This document shows, one piece after another, positions 34,006 to 42,501 of a DNA stretch of 64,000 bases (position 1 is the stretch's first letter; every line of letters starts with the position of its first letter). The DNA is taken from assembly GCF_900115095.1 (NCBI RefSeq), contig NZ_FOVH01000022.1, forward strand, positions 62,001 to 126,000, given 5' to 3'. The position numbers were made by a program, and so were the translations under genes. The notes below the pieces were generated by a model. It saw nothing but the letters and a program-made list of their open reading frames with translations. It was not told the origin of the DNA and did no database searches. The DNA comes from Actinomadura madurae. GTDB lineage: Bacteria; Actinomycetota; Actinomycetes; Streptosporangiales; Streptosporangiaceae.

Positions 34006-34986
34006 TCATCTGCGCACGTAATTCGTCAGGACGGTCATCATCAGGACGCCGCCGGCGATGGCGAGGCCGTGCTGGACGAGCGTGACGGCCGGGTACTCGG
34101 CGGCCGCGTAGTCGCCTGGACGGAGAACCGCCACCGCGAGCTTCCAAGAGCTCCACGCGAACAAGGAGCCCGAGGCGACGAATCCCAGGGCCATCGGCAC
34201 CCAGACCGGCATGTTCGGACGGGCGGAGGCGATGGCCCAGACGCTCCAGATCCCGAAGAGTGCCCAGAGCGCTGAGTTCGCCATCAGGAGCCGGGTGTTG
34301 AGGTCGACGAGGTCGTGGTGTGCCGGGTCCAGGCCGCGCGTACCGCCCAGCGACCAGTACGTCCAGAGAACGGCCGGTATGGCGGTGACGGCGGTCAGCG
34401 TGCGCACGCGGCGGACGGTCGCCGGCTCGCGGTCGGCGAGACGTCCGAGGAAGGCGGCCGGCCAGCGTTCGCGCATGTAGATGGGGAGGGCGACGGCCAG
34501 CCCCACCGCCATGCCGGTGAATCCGATGCCGATCAGCAGCAGTTCCCAGGACGGCGCCGCGTCGCCGCCCGAGTCTCCATCGTCGCCGCCGGTCTTCACA
34601 CCCGCCGCACCCAGGAGGGCGCTGAGCAGTCCGTAGGGCAGAAGAGGGATCAGGAACCCACTGCCCGTCCACGCGAGGACGACCAGGGGCGCGTCCGAGG
34701 TCCGCCATCGCCGGCCGTGCGCCAGGACCAGCCCCAGCGCGACCCCGGTCGCGGACATGCCGACCGTCACCGTGTTGAGGACGATCCAGTCCGTGTCGCC
34801 GAAATCGGCGGCGGCGTGCCCGAGGAGGGCGACCACGACCCAGACGATCTTCACGGCCAGGTACAGCGACAGCGACGCGGCGGCGCCGTACCCCGCGAGG
34901 CGCCGTACCGCGCTCCACCTCGGCCCGACGGCCCCCGGCACAACGGGCATCTCACTCATGAGCCGAAGCCTGGCGTTGACCGTCAT
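34006..34986 (-). CDS. Polytopic membrane protein, unrecognised
   Basis: A 326-residue protein with about eight or nine hydrophobic segments (LYLAVKIVWVVVALLGHAA, GVALGLVLAHG, LLLIGIGFTGMAVGLAVAL, PAVLWTYWSL and others). An acidic Asp/Gly loop (GGDDGDSGGD) lies between two of them. The ATG at 34986 has GGGGAGG 4-5 nt upstream and is preferred over internal ATGs at 34959 and 34950. No transporter or enzyme signature is seen. It could be a permease-like or sensory protein. Confidence 0.7.
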   Translation of the reverse strand: MTVNARLRLMSEMPVVPGAVGPRWSAVRRLAGYGAAASLSLYLAVKIVWVVVALLGHAAADFGDTDWIVLNTVTVGMSATGVALGLVLAHGRRWRTSDAPLVVLAWTGSGFLIPLLPYGLLSALLGAAGVKTGGDDGDSGGDAAPSWELLLIGIGFTGMAVGLAVALPIYMRERWPAAFLGRLADREPATVRRVRTLTAVTAIPAVLWTYWSLGGTRGLDPAHHDLVDLNTRLLMANSALWALFGIWSVWAIASARPNMPVWVPMALGFVASGSLFAWSSWKLAVAVLRPGDYAAAEYPAVTLVQHGLAIAGGVLMMTVLTNYVRR

Positions 34987-35124
34987 GCGGCGGCCTCCCC
35001 CGCGCGGGTCATCCGCCTCCCCCGTCCGGCCGAGCCCTCCCGCCAAGGTGAGAGGGGGGTAACGGTGGGGTAACACGCCGCTCGCGAAGCTCACGATCAT
35101 GCAGACCGAGGCAGGAGCGCGTCC

Positions 35125-36003
35125 GTGAGGCGCGCGGGGTTTCTCGCCGCCGTGGCGCTCGCGGCGACCGGCATACTCGCCGCGGGGTCGCAGGCGATCG
35201 CCTACCGGCCCGCGCCCGTCCCCCTCCCGACGGTCATGACGATGACGCCCACGCCGAAGCCCACGACGCCGACGTTCCAGCGCGACGCGCTGACCCGGGC
35301 GCTCGACGCGTACCTCGATGACCGTCCCGGACGCCTGTCGGTGTCGGCGCGCGACCTGACCACCGGCCTCTCCTACACCTACGGCGGGAGCCTGCGGACG
35401 GCGACGGCGAGCATCGTCAAGGTCGACATCGTCATCGCGCTCCTCCTCAAGGCCCAGCGCGAGAAACGCACCCTCACCCCCACCGAGAAGGCACTGGCCG
35501 AACGTGCGATCACGGTCAGCGACAACGCCGCCGCCACGGCACTGTGGCAAGCGATCGGCGGCGCGGACGGCCTGGCGTCCGCCAACCGGAAGCTGGGCCT
35601 GCGCGACACCGAACCCGGGCCGGGCACTTCCTGGGGCTCCACCACGACGAGCGCCGCCGATCAGGTCAGGCTGCTGACCGCGCTGACATCGGACGAAAGC
35701 CCGCTCCATACCGCGAACCGCCGGTATGTCCGCCGCCTGATGGGGGACGTGGCGCCGGAGCAGGCCTGGGGTGTGAGCGTCGCCGGGTCCGACGCCGAGC
35801 TGAAGAACGGCTGGCTCCCCCGCGACAGGCACGGCGGCCGCTGGACGGTCAACAGCATCGGCATCGTGCGAGACGGCGACCGTACCCTCCTGCTCGCCAT
35901 CATCTCCGAACGCGGCACCACGATGCGGGACGGCATCGAGACCGTCGAGCACGTCTGCGAGACCGTCGCCGCATCCCTCGCCCAGGTCTCCGGCGACCGC
36001 TGA
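35125..36003 (+). CDS. Secreted serine hydrolase, class A beta-lactamase-like
   Basis: A 292-residue protein with an N-terminal signal sequence (residues 1-26), a short Pro/Thr-rich stretch and a beta-lactamase/transpeptidase-like domain. The S-x-x-K motif is SIVK in TASIVKVDIVIALL, the second motif is SDN in AITVSDNAAATALW, and the third is KNGW in ELKNGWLPRD, in place of the usual K-T/S-G. The conserved Glu166 region is unclear, so it may bind penicillin or act on peptidoglycan rather than hydrolyse beta-lactams. Start GTG at 35125, AGGAG upstream. Confidence 0.85.
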   Translation: MRRAGFLAAVALAATGILAAGSQAIAYRPAPVPLPTVMTMTPTPKPTTPTFQRDALTRALDAYLDDRPGRLSVSARDLTTGLSYTYGGSLRTATASIVKVDIVIALLLKAQREKRTLTPTEKALAERAITVSDNAAATALWQAIGGADGLASANRKLGLRDTEPGPGTSWGSTTTSAADQVRLLTALTSDESPLHTANRRYVRRLMGDVAPEQAWGVSVAGSDAELKNGWLPRDRHGGRWTVNSIGIVRDGDRTLLLAIISERGTTMRDGIETVEHVCETVAASLAQVSGDR

Positions 36004-36112
36004 CCGGGCCTCTCGCGACCGCTCTCACCTGCGGTGTTCGCGGTTTTCGCGCGAAGGCCGTCATACTCTCCGTCGAAACAGGGCCATTTCCACGCGCAAA
36101 GGAGACGACGGC

Positions 36113-36814
36113 ATGCGCTCTCGGCCGCTGTACGACGTCGTGGCAGTGCTCGCACGGCTCGGCGTGGGCGTCGTCTTCATGGCGCACGGCTGGCAGAAGA
36201 TCGAGGCGGGCGTCACCGCGACGAGCCGCACGTTCGACACGCTCGGCGTCCCGCTCCCGACCGCGGCGGCCGTCTACTCGGCGTTCGTCGAACTCCTCGG
36301 CGGGGCCGCGCTGATCGCCGGGCTCGGCCTGCCCGTCACCGGCGCCCTGCTGTTCATCGACATGGCCGGCGCGTTCGTGTTCGTCCACGCGGACCAGGGC
36401 CTGTTCATGGTGGACGGCACGACCGTCCAGAACGGCTACGAGCTCGTCCTGGCCCTGGGCATGGCCAGCCTGGTGTTCGCGGCGGGCGGCGGCGGCCGGC
36501 TGACCCTCGACCAGTGGGTCATCGGACGGCGCGGGCGGCACCCCGCCGACGATGACGACGACAACGACGCGGCCAGCTTTGTCGAGTCCTTGCGCCAGGC
36601 CGAGATGCAGCCCGCGAAGCGGCCGCGGTCACCGCGCCGCCCGAAGAACCAGCCGGAGCCCCCCGCGCTGCCGGAGGGCACCGACACCGCGGCGAAGGAC
36701 CCCGCCGACACCGAGGACGACGTGCTGGTGGCGGGCCGCCGCAAGTCCCAGCGCCGCCGCGCCGCCACCACCCAGCCGATCAAACGCGGCGACGACAAGA
36801 ACCCCACCACCTGA
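36113..36814 (+). CDS. DoxX family membrane protein
   Basis: A 233-residue protein. Residues 1-130 are the four-helix DoxX unit (LARLGVGVVFMAHGWQKIEAG, VELLGGAALIAGLGLPVTG, MAGAFVFVHADQGLF, YELVLALGMASLVFAAGGG). The C-terminal 95 residues are hydrophilic with an acidic DDDDDND run and basic stretches, probably cytoplasmic. DoxX proteins associate with redox or thiosulfate/quinone systems, and in mycobacteria with superoxide dismutase. The ATG at 36113 has AAAGGAGA upstream. Convergent with nrdJ. Confidence 0.87.
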   Translation: MRSRPLYDVVAVLARLGVGVVFMAHGWQKIEAGVTATSRTFDTLGVPLPTAAAVYSAFVELLGGAALIAGLGLPVTGALLFIDMAGAFVFVHADQGLFMVDGTTVQNGYELVLALGMASLVFAAGGGGRLTLDQWVIGRRGRHPADDDDDNDAASFVESLRQAEMQPAKRPRSPRRPKNQPEPPALPEGTDTAAKDPADTEDDVLVAGRRKSQRRRAATTQPIKRGDDKNPTT

Positions 36815-36826
36815 CCCACCACGCGA

Positions 36827-36864
36827 AACGGCCGGGACCCCGGTCTCCCGGAGCCCCGGCCGTT
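36827..36864. terminator. Bidirectional terminator between doxX-like gene and nrdJ
   Basis: Arms AACGGCCGGG/CCCGGCCGTT form a perfect 10-bp stem, with further GC pairing possible inside the 18-nt loop. It lies 13 bp after the DoxX stop and 11 bp after the nrdJ stop on the other strand. Confidence 0.75.
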
Positions 36865-36874
36865 CACCGGATCG

Positions 36875-39800
36875 TCAGCTGCAGCCGCTGGTGGAGCCGC
36901 AGCCCTCGCAGACGTAGCAGCTGCCCGCGGGGCGCATCTTCGTTCCGCAGGTGAGGCAGAGCGGCGCGTCGGCGGTGCGGCCCTGGCGGCTCTCGATGAC
37001 CTCCATCGAGGAGTGCGCCTCGGCGGCCGGGGCCGGGGCGGGCGCTGCCGGACGGGTGATCTCGGCGGACTGCGCCAGCGACTCGTGGTCGACCTCGTCC
37101 TCGGCGTGCAGGGCGGCCGGGTCCTCGCCGTTGGCCTGCATCGCGCGCTCCTCGGCGGTGAAGATGCCGAGGCCCGCGCGCTCCTCGTACGGCAGGTGGT
37201 CCAGCGCCAGCCGGCGGAAGATGTAGTCCATCACCGAGGTCGCCATGCGGATGTCGGGGTCGTCGGTCATGCCCGCCGGCTCGAACCGCATGTTGGTGAA
37301 CTTCTCCACCCACGTCTCCAGCGGGACGCCGTACTGCAGGCTGATGGAGATCGCCATGGAGAAGGCGTCCATCACGCCGGCGAGCGTGGAGCCCTGCTTG
37401 CCGAGCTTGAGGAACACCTCGCCGACGCCGTCGTCCGGGTAGGACGACGCGGTCATGTACCCCTCGGCGCCCGCGACGGAGAAGCGCGTGACCGTCGCGG
37501 GACGCTGCTTCGGCAGCCGCTTGCGGACGGGACGGGCGACGACCTCGGCCGGCGCCTCCGCGGCGGGCTCGGCCTTCTTGCCCGCGGCGGACAGCGGCTG
37601 GCCGACCTTGCAGTTGTCACGGTAGATCGCCAGCGCCTTGAGCCCGAGCCGCCAGCCCTCGAAGTACACCTTCTCGATGTCCTCGATCGTGGCCTGCTCC
37701 GGCATGTTGACGGTCTTGGAGATCGCGCCGGACAGGAACGGCTGGACGGCCGCCATCATCCGGACGTGCCCCATCGGGCTGATCGCCCGCTCCCCCATCG
37801 CGCAGTCGAACACCTCGTAGTGGTCGGGGCGCAGGCCGGGGGCGTCCACGACGTGGCCGTGCTCGGCGATGTACTCGACGATCGCCTCGATCTGCTCCTG
37901 CGGGTAGCCGAGCTTCTCCAGCGCCCGCGGCACCGTCTGGTTGACGATCTGCATGGATCCGCCGCCGACGAGCTTCTTGAACTTCATCAGGGCGAGGTCC
38001 GGCTCGATGCCGGTCGTGTCGCAGTCCATCATCAGCCCGATCGTCCCGGTCGGGGCGAGCAGGCTGGCCTGGGCGTTGCGGTAGCCGTGCTTCTCGCCGG
38101 CCTTCAGGCAGTCGGCCCACTGCTTGGCGGCGGCGGCGTGGATCGCCTTGTCCATCGCGTCCAGCGTCCGGATGCCGTCGTTGGCGGCGGCGTGCTTGCG
38201 CATGACGCGCTTGTGCGCCTCGGCGTTGCGCGCGTACCCCGCGTACGGCCCGACCACGCCGGCGATCTCCGCCGACCGCCGGTAGGCGACGCCCGTCATC
38301 AGCGACGTGACCGCCGCCGCGAGGGACCGTCCGCCCTCGGAGTCGTAGGCGTGCCCGGTCGCCATGAGCAGCGCCCCGAGGTTGGCGTAGCCGATGCCGA
38401 GCTGGCGGTAGTCGCGGGTCGTCTGCGCGATCTTCTCCGTGGGGAAGTCGGCGAAGGTGATGGAGATGTCCATCGCCGTGATGATCAGCTCGGTGAGCTT
38501 CACGAACTTCGCGACGTCGAACGTCCCCGCGTCGGTGAGGAACTTCAGCAGGTTGATGCTGGCGAGGTTGCAGGACGAGTTGTCCAGGCTCATGTACTCC
38601 GAGCACGGGTTGGACGCGGTGATGCGCCCGGTCTCGGGGTTGGTGTGCCAGTCGTTGATCGTGTCGTCGTACTGGATGCCCGGGTCGGCGCACTCCCACG
38701 CCGCCTTGGCCATCAGCCGGAACAGGTCCTTGGCCTTCACGGTGTCGACGACCTCGCCGGTCATCCGGGCGCGCAGCCCGAACTCGCCGTCCGACTCGAC
38801 GGCGTGCATGAACTCGTCCGACACCCGGACGGAGTTGTTGGCGTTCTGGTACTGGACGCTGCCGATGTCCTTGCCGCCGAGGTCCATGTCGAACCCGGCG
38901 TCCCGCAGCGCGCGGATCTTGTCCTCCTCGCGCGCCTTGGTCTCGATGAACTCCCCGATGTCGGGGTGGTCGACGTCCAGGACGACCATCTTGGCGGCCC
39001 GGCGGGTCGCGCCGCCCGACTTGATCGTCCCCGCGGACGCGTCGGCGCCGCGCATGAACGACACCGGGCCGCTGGCCGTCCCGCCGGAGGAGAGCAGTTC
39101 CCGGCTGGAGCGAATGCGGGACAGGTTCAGGCCCGCGCCGGAACCGCCCTTGAAGATGACGCCCTCTTCCTTGTACCAGTCGAGAATCGACTCCATCGTG
39201 TCGTCCACCGACAGGATGAAGCAGTTGTGCACCCGGATGTTGTCGCTGAGGAACTCACCGCTCTCGGTCTGGATGTCGTAGACCTCCATGGTGCCGAGTT
39301 GCTCGATCTGCGCGATCTGCAGCCGCTTGGTCGCCTTGGCGGGACGTCCCGGCTTCTCGAAGCCCTTGTGCAGCTTGAGTGCCTTGACGGGGTCGATGAA
39401 GCCGATCTCGTCCGCGAAGATCCGGCGGTCCCCGGCGTTCTGGATGCGCAGCGTCCAGCACGGCTTCTGTTCCGGGCGGTTCGGCTTCTTGACGCCCACC
39501 CGGGAGAAGATGCCGAAGCGCAGCAGGAGTCGCTGCATCCCTCGGATGAGCTTCTCGGAGATCATGTCGACCTCGACGACCGTGGACGACTCGCGCTCGG
39601 ACACGAATCCTTCGGCCTGGAAGATGCTGCGCAGATAGCAGGCGACGGTGGGGAGCGATGCCGTGAAGAGCCGCTCCGGGACGACCATGTCGACACCCCG
39701 TGCGAGAAGCCCCCATTCGTCGACGTACTCCTCTAGGGGCTTGCCGTAGAGCCGGGTACGGCGGCAGTCGAGGGCGGCGTCCTGCGTCTCGACCGTGCGC

Positions 39801-40765
39801 TCGTGGCGGTGGACACCCGGGAACACCGCGTTCAGGTGACGGCCGACCCACTCCAGTTCGGCGTCGGTCACCGTCATGGCCTCGATGGTCAGCGACCGGT
39901 TCGTCCCGGTCTCGTACCGCCCCACGAACCCGTCGGACTGCAGCCAGCCCGCGAGCGCGGCCTCCGACATCTCACGAGGAGAGATCTCCGCGTCGCCGAA
40001 GGCGTCCCGCCTGTGCCATTCGAGCAGGTCACCGGTCTTGAGCTCGCCGGCCTGGACGAAGCTCCCCGTGCCGTCGCCGGTCGCCTTCCAGACGAGGTGG
40101 TCGGCGGTGACGTCCAGCGTGTAACCGGCCTTCGTGTGGATCCGCAGGACGTCCTTGCGGCCATTGGCCTTGGTGGCGACGATTCGCGTCAGCCCAGAGG
40201 CGTCATAGACCTTGGTGCCGACCATGTCGTCCTCGACGAGCTTGCCGATGGGAATCAGGCCGGCGGGCGTGCTCACCAGCGATTCATAGGGCAAGCAGGC
40301 GCTCACCTGTTGAGGGGACTTGGTGCCGACGTTGAACCACACGGGGGAGTTGAAGCTGAACAACTGGTGGACGAGGGCGTACTTCAGCTCGTGGTCGAAG
40401 ACCTCGGCGTCCTGCTCGGAGGCGAAATACCCCTCCCGGAGACCCGTCTCCACGTACATCCGGGCGACGCGGTCGACGAGCTGCTTCAGGCTCCATTCCC
40501 GCTGCGGCGTGCCGACGGCGCCGCGGAAGTACTTGGACGTGACGATGTTGACGGCGTTCAGCGACCAGAAGTCGGGGAACTCGACGCCGCGCTGCTCGAA
40601 GTTCACCGAGCCGTCCCGCCAGTTGGTCATGACGACGTCACGACGTTCCCAGCGCAGCTCGTCGTACGGATGCACGCCGGGCGTGGTGAAAATGCGCTCG
40701 ACCTTCAGCCCTTTGCGGCCCCCCTTGCCGCGCCGTGCCGCCGAGCCGCTCACCGTCTCCGTCAT
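36875..40765 (-). CDS. nrdJ: Vitamin B12-dependent (class II) ribonucleotide reductase, intein-containing precursor
   Basis: Reduces ribonucleotides to deoxyribonucleotides using adenosylcobalamin, without oxygen or a second subunit. The precursor is 1296 residues; removal of a 358-residue intein (157-514) leaves 938, normal for actinomycete NrdJ. The intein interrupts SA/CFILSVDDTMES, at the redox-active N-terminal cysteine of the barrel. Other motifs are GGSGAGLNLSRIRSS, the active-site ASNPCSEYMSLDNSSCNLA (NxCxE), and ASLLAPTGTIGLMMDCDTTG. The C-terminal zinc-ribbon/redox tail has CLTCGTKM and CEGCGSTSGCS. It follows nrdR in one operon with a 122-bp gap, controlled by NrdR boxes. Start ATG at 40765. 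Confidence 0.96.
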   Translation of the reverse strand: MTETVSGSAARRGKGGRKGLKVERIFTTPGVHPYDELRWERRDVVMTNWRDGSVNFEQRGVEFPDFWSLNAVNIVTSKYFRGAVGTPQREWSLKQLVDRVARMYVETGLREGYFASEQDAEVFDHELKYALVHQLFSFNSPVWFNVGTKSPQQVSACLPYESLVSTPAGLIPIGKLVEDDMVGTKVYDASGLTRIVATKANGRKDVLRIHTKAGYTLDVTADHLVWKATGDGTGSFVQAGELKTGDLLEWHRRDAFGDAEISPREMSEAALAGWLQSDGFVGRYETGTNRSLTIEAMTVTDAELEWVGRHLNAVFPGVHRHERTVETQDAALDCRRTRLYGKPLEEYVDEWGLLARGVDMVVPERLFTASLPTVACYLRSIFQAEGFVSERESSTVVEVDMISEKLIRGMQRLLLRFGIFSRVGVKKPNRPEQKPCWTLRIQNAGDRRIFADEIGFIDPVKALKLHKGFEKPGRPAKATKRLQIAQIEQLGTMEVYDIQTESGEFLSDNIRVHNCFILSVDDTMESILDWYKEEGVIFKGGSGAGLNLSRIRSSRELLSSGGTASGPVSFMRGADASAGTIKSGGATRRAAKMVVLDVDHPDIGEFIETKAREEDKIRALRDAGFDMDLGGKDIGSVQYQNANNSVRVSDEFMHAVESDGEFGLRARMTGEVVDTVKAKDLFRLMAKAAWECADPGIQYDDTINDWHTNPETGRITASNPCSEYMSLDNSSCNLASINLLKFLTDAGTFDVAKFVKLTELIITAMDISITFADFPTEKIAQTTRDYRQLGIGYANLGALLMATGHAYDSEGGRSLAAAVTSLMTGVAYRRSAEIAGVVGPYAGYARNAEAHKRVMRKHAAANDGIRTLDAMDKAIHAAAAKQWADCLKAGEKHGYRNAQASLLAPTGTIGLMMDCDTTGIEPDLALMKFKKLVGGGSMQIVNQTVPRALEKLGYPQEQIEAIVEYIAEHGHVVDAPGLRPDHYEVFDCAMGERAISPMGHVRMMAAVQPFLSGAISKTVNMPEQATIEDIEKVYFEGWRLGLKALAIYRDNCKVGQPLSAAGKKAEPAAEAPAEVVARPVRKRLPKQRPATVTRFSVAGAEGYMTASSYPDDGVGEVFLKLGKQGSTLAGVMDAFSMAISISLQYGVPLETWVEKFTNMRFEPAGMTDDPDIRMATSVMDYIFRRLALDHLPYEERAGLGIFTAEERAMQANGEDPAALHAEDEVDHESLAQSAEITRPAAPAPAPAAEAHSSMEVIESRQGRTADAPLCLTCGTKMRPAGSCYVCEGCGSTSGCS
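39224..40297 (-). mobile_element. Intein with DOD homing endonuclease inside nrdJ
   Basis: A 358-residue in-frame insertion. It starts with Cys1 (CLPYESLVSTPAG) and has the block B motif DVTADHLVW (T-x-x-H). Two LAGLIDADG-type dodecapeptide motifs follow, LAGWLQSDGFVG near intein residue 115 and YLRSIFQAEGFVSE near residue 221. It ends EVYDIQTESGEF then SDNIRVHN, with the terminal His-Asn and Cys+1 in the host. All residues needed for class 1 splicing are present. Both endonuclease motifs keep an acidic residue, so homing may still be active. The segment looks somewhat less GC-rich than flanking nrdJ. Confidence 0.95.
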
Positions 40766-40887
40766 GACCTTCCCCCTCTCGGGCCCTCCCGCCGGGCCCT
40801 GTTCAGGAACAACCCCGCCGCCGCGCGGGCCATGCCCGCCCGGAGGCGCCTTCTACATGTGCTGCTGTGTGTTTCCGGCCCTGTCCC

Positions 40888-41358
40888 CTACCGGGACGGG
40901 CCGGGCTCCCCCGAGGAGGCCTTCCGCAGTGTCTCGATCTCCTTGGCGAAGTCGTCCAGCGATTCGAAGCTCCGGTAGACCGAGGCGAATCGCAGATAGG
41001 CGACCTCATCGAGTTCGCCGAGCGGCCCCAGGATGGCGAGGCCGATCTCGTGCGAGGGGATTTCCGCGGAGCCGGAGGACCTGATCTCCTCTTCGACCCG
41101 CTGCCCCAGCTTCGCGAGCGCATCCTCGTCGACCGGGCGGCCCTGGCAGGCCCTGCGCACCCCGGCGATGATCTTTTCTCGGGAGAACGGCTCGGTGACC
41201 CCACTGCGCTTGGCCACCATCACGAGCACATTCTCCTGCGTCGTGAATCGCTTGCCGCATTCCGAGCACGACCGGCGACGCCGAATGGCGCCCCCGTCGT
41301 CGGTCGAACGACTGTCGATCACTTTGGTGTCAGGGTTACGGCAGAACGGGCAGTGCAC
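40888..41358 (-). CDS. nrdR: Transcriptional repressor NrdR
   Basis: Nucleotide-sensing repressor of ribonucleotide reductase genes, 156 residues. The N-terminal zinc ribbon is CPFCRNPDTKVIDSR with CSECGKRFTTQE, followed by an ATP-cone domain (VAKRSGVTEPFSREKIIAGV). The GTG at 41358 has GGAGGGG upstream and gives the standard VHCPFC start; longer open-frame extensions reach into the NrdR boxes and are rejected. It lies first in a nrdR-nrdJ operon and is autoregulated through the two boxes upstream. Confidence 0.96.
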   Translation of the reverse strand: MHCPFCRNPDTKVIDSRSTDDGGAIRRRRSCSECGKRFTTQENVLVMVAKRSGVTEPFSREKIIAGVRRACQGRPVDEDALAKLGQRVEEEIRSSGSAEIPSHEIGLAILGPLGELDEVAYLRFASVYRSFESLDDFAKEIETLRKASSGEPGPSR

Positions 41359-41400
41359 GTTGGACCCCTCCCCTGACGTAAACGAGTTACACCGATGTGA

Positions 41401-41416
41401 GTGCCATATATAGGGA
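41401..41416. promoter_or_regulatory. NrdR box, proximal
   Basis: GTGCCATATATAGGGA; the core CCATATATAG matches the NrdR consensus core CwATATATwG at 9 of 10 positions. It lies 43 bp upstream of the nrdR start. Confidence 0.8.
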
Positions 41417-41431
41417 ACTACATCGATGTGA

Positions 41432-41447
41432 CTACTAGATGTTGTGG
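41432..41447. promoter_or_regulatory. NrdR box, distal
   Basis: CTACTAGATGTTGTGG; core CTAGATGTTG, 11 of 16 consensus positions. It is separated from the proximal box by exactly 15 bp (31 bp centre to centre), the spacing known for tandem NrdR boxes. Confidence 0.75.
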
Positions 41448-41992
41448 TCAACCGTACGGCTCGCCGCAGGCGTTCGCAACCTGATCCGGAGCCTCCCGAG
41501 CCACATCCGCCACGTCCGCGCAGGTCACCTCCGACCTCCCCTTTTTCCCGCCGGGCGTGTCGTCACCCACCGTCCCCACCCCCCATGCCACCGTCACAAA
41601 CCCCCCCAATCCCCGACCCCACCCATCGCACCCGCCAGCGACATAGGGCGTCGTCGGTGAAGGCACGGGTCCAGGACGCCGCACAGGGGGCCGGGTGAGG
41701 CTTCAGAGCCGACGTGAACGCCTCGCACGCGCCGGTACGCTCGCCAGCACCCCTCAAGCCTCGGGGAGCCACCCTGAGAGGGCACGTGTACCCGCCGGCT
41801 TGCTGGGGGGCGGTTCGGCGATGGTCGCCTCGTGCGCGACTCCGGACCCGGCGGCACGTCTCCCAAGGAGCGACCCTCGACACTCCCCCGCTGTGAACCT
41901 CTCGCGCGCGCCGGGCGTTGGGGACGGCGCGTTGGTTTGAGGAGGTTGGTGTGCGCGGTGGCTGCGCCGGCGCTCGCCGTGGCCGGCGGGGG
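41448..41992. other. Intergenic region, no gene supported
   Basis: About 545 bp between the NrdR boxes and the stop of the LysM gene. Several short open frames overlap on both strands without ribosome sites or recognisable sequence. The first 150 bp are C-rich. No repeat, tRNA or strong hairpin was found by eye. Confidence 0.5.
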
Positions 41993-42325
41993 TCAATTGG
42001 TGGGGAGGCGTAGTTCTTGGCCTGGGTGGACGGTGGGGTCGCCGGCCAGGCCGTTGAGGTCGATGATGCGTTGGACGACCAGGCGGGGATCGGTGTCGGG
42101 GTCGGCGGCGGAGGCTATGTCCCAGAGGGTCTCGCCGGGTTCCACGGTCACCGTTCGAGCCGGGCGCTTGGTTTCGCGGTCTTCTCGGGAGCCGGCGAAG
42201 GCGCCGGGGCCCACGGTGAGCCAGAGCAGCACGAGGGTCACCGTGGCGGCGAAGCCGATCACCACGGCGCGGCCGCGGCGGGTCAGGCGGATCGGGGTTC
42301 GGTCACTGTGGGGTGAACCAGACAT
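41993..42325 (-). CDS. LysM membrane protein, probable SOS-induced division regulator
   Basis: A 110-residue protein with a short cytoplasmic N-terminus, one membrane helix (AVVIGFAATVTLVLLWLTVG) and a C-terminal LysM domain (VEPGETLWDIASAADPDTD...VHPGQELRLP) outside the membrane. It is divergent from lexA, and one LexA box lies 34 bp from its start. The same layout is seen for Rv2719c/ChiZ in Mycobacterium, DivS in Corynebacterium and YneA in Bacillus, which halt cell division during DNA damage. No catalytic domain is visible beyond LysM. The ATG at 42325 has GGAGGGGAG immediately upstream. The role is inferred from context and architecture. Confidence 0.82.
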   Translation of the reverse strand: MSGSPHSDRTPIRLTRRGRAVVIGFAATVTLVLLWLTVGPGAFAGSREDRETKRPARTVTVEPGETLWDIASAADPDTDPRLVVQRIIDLNGLAGDPTVHPGQELRLPTN

Positions 42326-42358
42326 CTCTCCCCTCCATGACGTCGAATGCATTTTCGA

Positions 42359-42374
42359 TCGAACGTCTGTACGA
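42359..42374. promoter_or_regulatory. LexA (SOS) box near the LysM gene
   Basis: TCGAAC-GTCT-GTACGA, one mismatch to the actinobacterial box TCGAAC-N4-GTTCGA. It lies 34 bp upstream of the LysM gene start. Confidence 0.72.
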
Positions 42375-42413
42375 TGTTCTATCAGGCGACGTCCGCAAAA
42401 AGCGAGCACCTCT

Positions 42414-42429
42414 TCGAACAATTGTTTGA
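42414..42429. promoter_or_regulatory. LexA (SOS) box near lexA
   Basis: TCGAAC-AATT-GTTTGA, one mismatch to the consensus. It overlaps the -35 of the proposed lexA promoter and lies 73 bp before the lexA start, giving autoregulation. Confidence 0.8.
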
Positions 42430-42454
42430 TCATTAGGCCTGGACGCGGTAGCGT
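42426..42454 (+). promoter_or_regulatory. lexA promoter
   Basis: TTGATC (42426-42431), a 17-bp spacer, then TAGCGT (42449-42454). The -35 overlaps the LexA box, as expected for LexA repression. Confidence 0.6.
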
Positions 42455-42501
42455 GCCATGACAAGGAGTGACGGATCGAGGCGCCCGGGAGGCGACTAGC
42501 G

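Noticed and set aside
34006..35952. Long reverse-strand open frame extending the membrane protein to 648 residues
   Set aside because: The upstream half is antisense to the beta-lactamase-like gene and has low-complexity composition; a ribosome site and membrane-protein start at 34986 explain the gene.
39224..40297. Extra domain or misassembly in NrdJ rather than an intein
   Set aside because: Both splice junctions and all splicing and endonuclease motifs are present in order, and the flanking NrdJ sequence joins perfectly.
40888..41451. Longer NrdR starting at 41451
   Set aside because: The extension would translate across both NrdR boxes; the GTG at 41358 has a good ribosome site and the standard VHCPFC start.
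41563..41940. Several overlapping 80-106 residue open frames on both strands
   Set aside because: Arg/Pro-rich frame-shadow composition, no ribosome sites, mutually overlapping.
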